From Willaertia magna (lineage: Eukaryota; Heterolobosea; Eutetramitea; Acrasida; Naegleriidae), in NCBI GenBank assembly GCA_902984215.1, contig CADWAF010001120.1:1-17951 (forward strand): a stretch of 17,951 nucleotides of DNA, written 5' to 3'. Below are positions 1 through 7,003 of this stretch, piece after piece. The translations under genes and the position numbers were made by a program. The first letter of the stretch is position 1; every line of letters begins with the position of its first letter. The notes beneath the pieces were generated by a model. The model did not search any database. It saw only the letters and a list, made by a program, of their open reading frames with translations, and was not told the origin of the DNA.

Positions 1-233
1 CAAGATGTGCAGTAGACAAAATTGTACTTGAAACAACAAAAAAACAGAAATTGAATAATGTGGAGGATGGTACTTTTGAAAAACTTACTCTAATCTGGGT
101 GTTGAGGTTAGAGCAGTTTTGCCCTTAGAAAGTATTTTTCTGTGTGAAAACGTTAGACTTTGGGGAAAACTGTTTTCCCTCAAATAATGATTTTCCAAAT
201 CATAAACCCATCAAAAATCTTATCTTTCGACAA
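1..233. other. Left-edge region without a confident gene
   Basis: No gene can be firmly placed here. On the plus strand one frame is open from the window edge (position 3) to a TAG at 126-128, 41 codons, and could be the 3' end of a gene lying to the left. Its conceptual product shows no motif I recognise, and an open stretch of this size can arise by chance. The minus strand has a splice-donor-like GTAAGT (complement of 83-88), but no open exon with an ATG leads into it. The right part of the region is the 3' flank of the tRNA gene. Confidence 0.3.
213..217 (-). terminator. Pol III terminator of the tRNA-Pro gene
   Basis: Five consecutive A on the plus strand are TTTTT on the coding strand, 16 nt past the tRNA discriminator base. 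A run of four or more T is the usual RNA polymerase III stop, and position and strand fit. Confidence 0.7.
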
Positions 234-305
234 GGGGAACACTGGGAATCGAACCCAGGGCCTCTCGCACCCAAAGCGAGAATCATACCACTAGACCATG
301 TTCCC
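234..305 (-). tRNA. tRNA-Pro, anticodon UGG
   Basis: Read on the minus strand this folds into a complete cloverleaf. It has a 7-bp acceptor stem (GGGAACA with TGTTCCC), a short D arm with GG at 18-19, a 5-bp anticodon stem (CTCGC/GCGAG) enclosing the loop TTTGGGT, a 5-nt variable loop, and a 5-bp T stem (CTGGG/CCCAG) around TTCGAAT. Positions 34-36 are TGG, which decodes the proline codon CCA. The discriminator base is C73, usual for eukaryotic tRNA-Pro, and no CCA tail is encoded. The internal promoters are intact: the A box TGGTCTAGTGG fits TRGYNNANNNG and the B box is GGTTCGAATCC. There is no intron. U20, the residue Dus2 enzymes reduce, is present, and a Dus2-type gene lies next door in divergent orientation. 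Confidence 0.97.
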
Positions 306-442
306 TGCGTTTACTTTCTAACGAGATGTTTCAACTACCAATTATTAATAACACTGGCGGTTGACTTTTGGCTATGTTGTATTTTGTTTCTTCTTTGGTT
401 TGTTTGTTAGCAATGAACAACAAATAAACAAAGTGGCTTGTA

Positions 443-1780
443 ATGGTGTGCAATTATAAAAAAATGTATAAAAAATTAATAGCAAATACCAAACTGCACT
501 TTAGAGGAATTGGATTCTTTAATAAAAAAAATTTTCATACTTCAATTAAAACCTTCAACAACACAATGATAACTAACGATATTAAAACAGAAGTAAATAT
601 TGACAATATTACATCGGAAATGAATAATACTATCATTCCGAAAAGACCTGTAATTAAAATTGATTATACTAATAAATTAATCTTAGCTCCTATGGTTAGA
701 GTTAATGGTTTAGCCTTTAGACAAATTTGCGCAGATTTTGGAGCAGATATTGTTTATTCAGAAGAATTAGTAGATAAAAAATTGTTTAAATGTAAACCTG
801 TTATTAATCAAAAACTAAATACAATTGATTATATGTATGGAGATACTATTGTTTATCAAGTTGAGATTGTTTCACCTGAAAGTAAAAGTAGAACTGGAAG
901 ACAAGAAGTACCAACTGTTTTACAATTAGGAACTAGTTCTCCATCTTTAGCTCTTGAAGTAGCTGAATTAATGATAGACGGTTATGATGCAATAGATGTA
1001 AGTAATATTCTTAGGTAAATTTTCGATTAAAATTCGGTCAACTAGGTTAACATGGGTTGCCCTAAAAAATTTTCTATAAAAGGAGGAATGGGATCTTCTT
1101 TATTAAAGAAAGAAAATCAAGAGAATGCATTAGAGATTTTACGTACATTAGTTAAAGGAATAAAAGAAAAATATGGTAAACCTGTTACATGTAAAATTAG
1201 ATTATTAGATACAATGGAAGAAACTTTAGACTTGTATAAAAGATTAGAAGCTACCGGGGTTAGCGCTATATGTGTTCATGCTAGATATATACCTCAACGC
1301 CCTAGGGAGAAAGCTCATTCACATTTAATAGCTAGTATTGCTGAAATTGCTAAAATACCCTTAATAGCTAATGGAGATGTATTTAAACAAGAAGATTTTG
1401 AAAGAATTAAGGAAGTAACTAAATGTAATTCTTTAATGATTGCTAGAGGTGCTATGTGGAATTGTTCAATATTTAGAAAAGAAGGAGCTTTGGATAAAGT
1501 AGAGACAGCTAAACAATTATTAAGTAGATTAAAGTATTATAGTTATCATGAAGGTTTAAGTAAATATATTTTGAAGAGAATGTTTGAAACTCAACCAAAA
1601 ACAAAGTTATATGAGGCATTAAGTAAGTCTAAAGGTTTTGAACAGTTGGAGAAGGCTTTGGAGGTTGACGAAAAAATTGTAGATATAATAACACCAGAAG
1701 TTTTAGCCTCAATAGTTGGTGAAAAAGATGAAACAATAGAAGAAACTGAAAATCCAACAAAGAAAATAAAGATGGATTAA
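443..1780 (+). CDS. tRNA-dihydrouridine synthase, Dus2 type
   Basis: Flavoenzyme that reduces a uridine of the tRNA D loop to dihydrouridine; the Dus2/Smm1 family acts on U20 with FMN and NADPH. Exons 443-997 and 1046-1780 flank a 48-nt phase-0 intron (GTAAGT...CTAG), giving 429 residues. Splicing restores the signature VNMGCPKKFS with catalytic Cys190. Other landmarks are LAPMVRVNG (FMN site), YSEELVDKK, CKIRLL, ICVHARY, PLIANGDV and MIARGAMWN. Human DUS2 carries a C-terminal double-stranded RNA-binding domain; here the protein ends with a short Lys-rich tail (PTKKIKMD), more like yeast Smm1. About 75 residues precede the barrel, and the first 40 are basic with aromatic and hydroxyl residues and few acids, suggestive of a mitochondrial presequence. 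An in-frame ATG at 464, after a run of A, may be the true start. The next gene begins 66 bp downstream. Confidence 0.95.
998..1045 (+). other. Intron of the Dus2 gene (48 nt)
   Basis: GTAAGT donor and CTAG acceptor. Removal joins GAT to GTT AAC ATG GGT TGC and so rebuilds the conserved DVNMGCP active-site loop, which is strong proof of the junction. Retention puts a TAA in frame. Confidence 0.95.
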
Positions 1781-1846
1781 GTTTTGTTAAACTGATTTGT
1801 GCTTAAAAAACTTTACAATTTACTTTTAAAATTTGAGTTGAAAAAA

Positions 1847-4165
1847 ATGTTTAAAGTTCAAAAATATTCTGACCAGTTAGAGAAAAGAAAAACTCAACTT
1901 GTTGGTTTGTGTTCAATTTCCGATGTATCATTCGCGAGTATTTCTCCAGCTTTAGCAAGAATATATCATTTAGATTCTAATAAAAATTATATATTAACAT
2001 TTCATGTAGATGGATTAGAAGATGATGTGAAATATATTAAAATTTATATTGATCCAACAATAGGATTAATTAAATCAAATTTTAAGGAAAGTGAAGTTGA
2101 AAAAATTATTTATTTCCATCAAGTTACAATGGAGGAATTACAATTAAATGAAAATATGTTCATTCATGTTGACAAGTTTATTCCACTAAATCAAATTCCT
2201 GTTCTCGAAAAAATAATAGTATCTCCAGTCAATAAGAATTTAAAATTTAATACAACTTGTAAGTTTATTTATTTATTAACGTAGTAATTACAAACTGCGG
2301 TTTAAGATGTAAAATTATTTATTTCAAAAAGAAGTATTTTAAAAGATAATGCAACAATATTAATACCTAATGACATTATACTATCTGATTCAAATGATAA
2401 CATAAAATTCCAAATATTTTGTTTTTTTAAAAATAATTTACGTTGTAAAGATATAGGTAGAATAGATAATGATTTTACTAAGATAATTGTAGAAGAAAAG
2501 GAGGAAGCTGAAGATAAACATTTCTGGAAAGGTGAACAATATAATACATTAAAATCTTTACTGTCACATTCTTTAAATCAAAGAGTAAATGTTGCAAAAA
2601 GCTTTTTAATACATGGCGCTGGAGGTGTTGGTAAAAGTTCAATGATTTATTCTATAGCAAAAGAACTTGATGTTAATATTAAGACATTGTCGCCTTCTAT
2701 AATTTATTCAAAAACCTTTCATAATGAAGAAGGTGTTTATAATTTAACAAATCAACTTAAAATTGCAGAATCTCTTCAACCTTGTTTTGGTAAGTAAATT
2801 CAATTAACATTTAGTTAAAAATTAATAATAATAGTGATATTGGATGAGATTGATGTTTTATTTCCAGATGATGAAGATACTAAGGATTTATTACTACTAA
2901 ATGAATTAATTCAAATTTTCAACAATTTGGATATTTCTGATGTTTCAATTTGTTTAATTGGTATCACAAGTAAAATGAGTCAACTTGATTCTTTTGTTAA
3001 AAAGAAATTTGAAGAGCATATATTTGTTGATGTACCAACCTCAGAAGAACGATTTGAAATTTTAAAATCTGTTTTGAATCAGAAACAGTATACTATCCCT
3101 TTTACAAGTGACAATAATTTGGAAGAAACGTTAATAGATTTAAATATTTCAAAATTTCATGGTTTTGTTCATGCAGATATTTCTCTTATTTGTAGTAGAA
3201 GTTTACAAAAGGCAAGAAAAAGATCTATTCTGTATGAACTACCACTCAAGCTTACTATTGATGATTTTGAAGAAGAGTTAATAGGATTTGAACCTTATTC
3301 TATTAAACAAGCTTCCAATACATTAACAGTTCCTCAAATACCTAAAGTTAAATGGGATGATATAGGTGGTTTATCAGACATCAAACAACAATTAAATGAA
3401 ATGATTGTGTGGCCTTTAAAACATGCTCATGTATTCAAAAAGATGGGAGTAAAACCTCCTTCTGGAATTTTATTATTCGGCCCACCAGGTACAGGAAAAA
3501 CGTTATTAGCTAAGGCAGTAGCATCTGCATCAGAATCTAATTTTATTGCAATTAATATCCCAGATTTGGTTAAGGCAGAAATTGGAGAATCAGAAAAAAC
3601 TTTATCAGAGGTATTCAGAAGAGCAAAGTTAGCAAGTCCATGTGTAATTTTCTTTGATGAAATTCAAGCAATATTTGGTGACAGAACTGATTCATCCTCC
3701 AGTGAACAAAAATTAATATCTCAGTTGTTATTAGAGCTAGATGGATTAGAGGATATTTCTACACCTGGAAGTGTCATTGTTATTGCGGCTACTAATGTTC
3801 CTCAAAAGATTGACCCAACTTTAATGCGACCTGGAAGATTAGAAAGAGTGGTATTTATTGCCCCTCCAGATAAAGAGGCAAGAAAATCTATATTTGAAAT
3901 GACATTAAAGAAAATGTCTGTGACATCAGAAGTTTTAAGGAAAGTAGATTACTTTGTAGATAAAACTGATAAATATTATACAGGAGCCGACATTGTAAAT
4001 TTATGTCAAAGTGCTGGTTTAAACGCTCTTTCCAGATCCCTAGAAATTGAACATATAGAATTAGAGGACTTTGAAATTGCCTTAAAATCAATACGACCTC
4101 TTTCTGACAAACAGCTAGAATTTTACGTAGAATTTTTGGAAAAACATAAAAGTAACTGTTTGTAG
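1847..4165 (+). CDS. Two-ring AAA ATPase, AFG2B/SPATA5L1-like
   Basis: Type II AAA+ ATPase with an N domain and two ATPase rings. Exons are 1847-2258, 2307-2789 and 2835-4165, introns 48 and 45 nt, 741 residues. The frame stays open upstream to a GTG at 1799, but the first ATG is 1847, after a run of A. Ring 2 is canonical: WDDIGG, Walker A GPPGTGKT (514-521), Walker B with D573-E574, sensor IAATN, and RPGR arginine fingers (R630, R633). Its SEKTLSEVFRRA and DEIQAIFGDR segments and the C-terminal RPLSDKQLEFY resemble SPATA5L1/AFG2B, a subunit of the 55LCC complex tied to 60S ribosome maturation, more than CDC48, NVL or PEX6. Ring 1 is divergent: Walker A is GAGGVGKSS (241-249), Walker B is VILDEID (299-305), sensor 1 lacks Asn, and no RPGR is present. 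The AAA class is certain; the orthologue call is moderate. Confidence 0.8.
2259..2306 (+). other. AFG2B-like gene, intron 1 (48 nt)
   Basis: GTAAGT donor, TTTAAG acceptor, phase 1. Splicing links exon 1 to an open exon in another frame (2307-2789) that carries the ring-1 Walker A. Retention gives an in-frame TAG. Confidence 0.85.
2790..2834 (+). other. AFG2B-like gene, intron 2 (45 nt)
   Basis: GTAAGT donor, AATAG acceptor, phase 1. Removal joins ...QPCF to VILDEID, restoring the ring-1 Walker B strand, so the junction is secure. Confidence 0.9.
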
Positions 4166-4202
4166 TCGTTGTGTTGTCTTCCATTCTAATTGTAAATCAA
4201 AA

Positions 4203-4208
4203 AATAAA
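4203..4208 (+). promoter_or_regulatory. Possible poly(A) signal of the AAA gene touching the next ATG
   Basis: AATAAA lies 37 nt after the AAA gene stop, and its last A is the A of the PDK1 start codon (AATAAATG). The hexamer is common by chance in AT-rich DNA, so its use is inferred from position only. Confidence 0.35.
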
Positions 4209-5618
4209 TGACGCACCCAACTCCCACCACACAGAGAAGTTATAGTGTAGAGGATTTTGAATTAGGGGAACAGATAGGTGAAGGAGCATACAGTCGGGTT
4301 GTTTTATCTACATTTAAACCAACTGGGAAGAAATATGCTTTGAAGATAATTAAAAAACAATTAATTATAAAGGAAAATAAAGCAAAAACTGTAAAAATTG
4401 AAAAATTAGTTTTAAACATGATGGATCATGAAAATATTATTAAATTATTCTGTACATTCCAAGATAAAGATAATCTTTGTAAGTTTGTAAAATTATAATG
4501 ACTTTTACTAAATAATAATTTAGATTTTGCATTAGAATTCGCTCCCGGAGGTGAGCTATTTACTTACATAAAGAAATATGGACCTTTTTCTTTAGAGGCA
4601 TCCCAATTCTACACTGCAGAAATAGTTAATGGAATGGAATATATGCACAGTGTTGGGTAAGATATTTTCTCATATTTCCTTCTTTTTTAACATTTCTCAT
4701 TAGTGTTCTTCATAGAGATTTAAAGCCTGAAAATATAATTTTAAGTAAGGATATGCATGTAAAAATTACGGATTTTGGGACTGCAAAGATTAAGAATAGA
4801 GCTGAGATTGAGGAAGAAACATCAACAGCTGCATTAAGAAGAGGAACATTTTGTGGTACTGTTCAAGTAAGTAAATGTTAATTTACTAAATCTTACTTTA
4901 TGAAAAGTATGTTTCTCCAGAAATATTAAGAGATGAACCCTGTAGTGAAGGATCTGATTTCTGGGCATTAGGATGTATAATATATCAATTTCTTTCTGGA
5001 TCTCCTCCTTTCCAAGGAATGACTGAATATTTAATTATGCAAAAGATATTGAAACGTGAATTTGATTACCCTGAGAATTTTCCTCCTGTGGCAAAAGATA
5101 TTGTTGAAAAATTATTACAATTAGATAGTAATCAAAGATTAGGTATGGGAGAAGATGGTTATAAGAAATTAAAATCTCATCCTTTCTTTGAAGGAATAGA
5201 TTTTGCAAATTTAAAAAATCAAACCCCTCCAAGAATAATAACAAAATTAAGTAATGCTGAATTAGAAGATCATCTTGGCGATTTTGACTGTAATAATCAA
5301 GATGAACTAAATGAAAAGTGGAATTTATTTTTATTAAAGAATGAAAGTATTGTATATACTCGTGGAGTTATTAAGCGAAGAAGATTAACATCTAAGAAAA
5401 GACAATTAATTCTAACTGATTGGCCTAGATTAATGTATTTGGATAGTGACAAGATGGTTGTGAAAGGATTTATTCCTCTAACAACTCAAGTTAAAGTAAT
5501 TTTAAAGTCTAACAAAGATATGATAATACGAACAGTAAGTAGCCATTATATTTATTGATATTAACAATGTAAATAGCCTGGGAGAGACTATATTATTGAG
5601 GATTTATCAATGATTTAA
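4208..5618 (+). CDS. PDK1-type AGC kinase with PH domain
   Basis: 3-phosphoinositide-dependent kinase 1, the master kinase that phosphorylates activation loops of other AGC kinases. Exons are 4208-4478, 4524-4656, 4704-4866, 4908-5534 and 5577-5618 (introns 45, 47, 41 and 42 nt), 411 residues. Kinase domain: glycine loop [11 protein letters not shown] lysine K46, helix-C E65, HRDLKPEN (D140), DFG (D158) and APE-equivalent SPE after CGTVQYV. The activation-loop acceptor equivalent to human Ser241 is Thr183 (TFCGT). The PH domain, about residues 334-408, has the PDK1 pattern [16 protein letters not shown] followed by PRLMYLD and KGFIP, and the last exon adds [10 protein letters not shown]. It stops there, so the usual C-terminal helix of the PH fold is missing. 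The human N-terminal extension is absent. The last 26 bp overlap the oppositely oriented sulfhydryl oxidase frame. Confidence 0.95.
4479..4523 (+). other. PDK1 intron 1 (45 nt)
   Basis: GTAAGT donor, TTTAG acceptor, phase 1. Splicing rebuilds [18 protein letters not shown] across the kinase hinge. Confidence 0.95.
4657..4703 (+). other. PDK1 intron 2 (47 nt)
   Basis: GTAAGA donor, ATTAG acceptor, phase 2. Splicing rebuilds [15 protein letters not shown], the catalytic loop. Confidence 0.95.
4867..4907 (+). other. PDK1 intron 3 (41 nt)
   Basis: GTAAGT donor, AAAAG acceptor, phase 0. Splicing rebuilds FCGTVQYVSPEIL in the activation segment. It is one of the two shortest introns in the window. 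Confidence 0.95.
5535..5576 (+). other. PDK1 intron 4 (42 nt)
   Basis: GTAAGT donor, AATAG acceptor, phase 0. Splicing yields [13 protein letters not shown], matching the HTPNRTYYLED strand pair of the human PDK1 PH domain. Without it the protein would end with an unrelated tail. Confidence 0.88.
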
Positions 5619-6162
5619 GTTTGTCATATCTTTCCTTTCCCATAGTCTGTTCACAAAACTTACAATCTCCAAGTAAATCCTCAGTTGATGGAGGTTTAAA
5701 ATCTAATTCATCCTCAGTATTATCCCTTATTTTCAATTTGCTTAATTTATTAGTTATCTTTTTATCATCAAATTCTTGATTTTGTAACCACTTCATAGAA
5801 CTATCCTCTTCTACATTATTCTCTGGTTCATCTTCTGTCAACCATTTTTTCCAAGCCTCCTTACAATTAGGAACTATTGGTTTCCCAATCTTGTCATTCA
5901 CTTCATTGTGACGTTCACATAACCAAATACTTAAAGCTTCTTTACTATCTGTTTTTATTGGATTATTCCTAATACTTTCTGCAAAGTCTTTAGCGCACCA
6001 TCTACAAGGATAAAATTCAGCTATTCTATAAATTAATTGTTTTATATGTAATTGTTGTGATTGTGTTGGTTTATTAGGATATTGAGCTGCAACAGTGTGC
6101 ATAAAAGCCCAAGTACACGCTCCGAGCTGGTCTTGTAATTTCTTTTCAGTGTTGTTTTGCAT
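5593..6162 (-). CDS. Erv1/ALR-family sulfhydryl oxidase
   Basis: FAD-linked thiol oxidase that makes disulfides, typically for import into the mitochondrial intermembrane space. It is intronless, 189 residues. The Erv core lies at about 10-108: W18, the HTVAAQYPNKPT motif, the redox pair YPCRWC (C53/C56) next to FAD, the cofactor-binding HNEVNDKIGKP, and C82/C100 as the probable structural disulfide. Human ALR and yeast Erv1 carry the shuttle cysteines before the core; here they are absent and a second pair, CKFC (C167/C170), lies in an 80-residue acidic C-terminal extension, as in plant and kinetoplastid Erv1. C16 is an extra cysteine. The ATG at 6160-6162 follows a run of A on the coding strand. 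The stop lies inside the last exon of the kinase gene. Confidence 0.95.
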   Translation of the reverse strand: MQNNTEKKLQDQLGACTWAFMHTVAAQYPNKPTQSQQLHIKQLIYRIAEFYPCRWCAKDFAESIRNNPIKTDSKEALSIWLCERHNEVNDKIGKPIVPNCKEAWKKWLTEDEPENNVEEDSSMKWLQNQEFDDKKITNKLSKLKIRDNTEDELDFKPPSTEDLLGDCKFCEQTMGKERYDKLKSLINPQ

Positions 6163-6259
6163 TTTTTTTTATTAATTTTCAATCAATTTTATTACAAAAA
6201 GTATTGTAATAATATATGCGTGCGTCCTTTTAAGTGTTTAAATTTAATGTTATCATTGT

Positions 6260-6832
6260 TTAATCAAGGTTATTATTGAAATATTTTCTTTGTGTTTTGA
6301 GAAAGTCATTAATGTCAGGGGTAAAAAGTATGGATGAAGGTAAAATTACGCTCCACACGTGTAAATCCATCTTTAAATCGTCAGAAATTTCTTCACTGTT
6401 TGCAACGCTTAAATTATCTTTTAATAAAGTTAACAGTTTTAATAATCCACAATTGTTGGTAAAATATAGAAAGTAATTTGTTTCTTCATAATTATACTTT
6501 AATATTGGATTGACACCTGATGTTTCAATTAAAAATTTTAATTCTGAAAAGTTGGATGAATTGACCTCAGTTACAGGCATAGTAAATTGCTCATTATTAA
6601 ATAAAGGAGATCTAAAACAACAAGAGACATCATCTATTACTTTACAATTAGAACATTTAATAAATAATTCCGAATTAATATCTTTCAAAATATTAATAAT
6701 TTCATCAATTGTGTCTATAACAATTCTTACATCTTCAAATCTTTTCTTTATAATTATTGAATGTAATCTCTTCTGTACCTTCCTCAACTTCTTCTTTAAC
6801 AAGTCTTCGTTTTGTTGTGTTTGACTCTGCAT
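6260..6832 (-). CDS. Unrecognised 190-residue protein with Cys cluster
   Basis: I do not recognise this protein. From the ATG at 6830-6832 it reads 190 residues. Residues 10-60 are Lys-rich, then heptad-like and probably helical (KKKLRKVQKRL, then IDTIDEIINILKDI). A cysteine group follows, CSNCKVIDDVSCC (60-72), plus a lone C128; it could bind metal but matches no standard finger. The C-terminal half is a mixed, globular-looking sequence ending in ILFTPDINDFLK and an Asn-rich tail. No signal peptide or membrane span is visible. It lies 97 bp upstream of the oxidase gene on the same strand and is divergent from exportin-T, 171 bp away. The frame stays open upstream to 7084 but would run into exportin-T exon 1, so the short start is preferred. 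Confidence 0.65.
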   Translation of the reverse strand: MQSQTQQNEDLLKKKLRKVQKRLHSIIIKKRFEDVRIVIDTIDEIINILKDINSELFIKCSNCKVIDDVSCCFRSPLFNNEQFTMPVTEVNSSNFSELKFLIETSGVNPILKYNYEETNYFLYFTNNCGLLKLLTLLKDNLSVANSEEISDDLKMDLHVWSVILPSSILFTPDINDFLKTQRKYFNNNLD

Positions 6833-7003
6833 CTTGCAATTACCACTCTTACACTTTTTGCAGTCTTTTGGGAATTCCAACTTGCCGCGTTTTTTTGAAA
6901 TTAAAAAAAATTCCAGCAAAAAAATAGGTCCATTTTTGATTGGTGTTTTCTTCTTCTTTTTTAATTTTTTTAAAGAATTTTCTAGAGGTAATAGGAAATA
7001 ACA
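6833..7003. promoter_or_regulatory. Divergent promoter region, orphan gene / exportin-T
   Basis: These 171 bp separate two start codons pointing away from each other, so they must hold both promoters. They contain poly-A and poly-T tracts and a small GC-rich island (CTTGCCGCG) around 6881-6889. No TATA box is evident at a convincing distance from either start. Confidence 0.5.

Noticed and set aside
83..88. GTAAGT splice donor on the minus strand near the left edge
   Set aside because: No open exon with an ATG precedes it before the tRNA gene; single donor matches are expected by chance.
144..410. Plus-strand open frame of 88 codons
   Set aside because: It starts at GTG, runs straight through the tRNA-Pro gene on the other strand, and has no protein-like features.
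1799..1846. Upstream extension of the AAA ATPase frame from a GTG
   Set aside because: Eukaryotic initiation at GTG is unlikely; the ATG at 1847 sits after a run of A like the other starts here.
3888..4184. Minus-strand frame of 98 codons
   Set aside because: It is antisense to conserved ring-2 coding sequence of the AAA ATPase and shows no motif.
6276..6824. Two plus-strand frames opposite the orphan gene
   Set aside because: They are shadows of the minus-strand frame, with separate short frames and no motif; the minus frame is longer and unbroken. The orphan gene itself is not certain, so this is a judgement.
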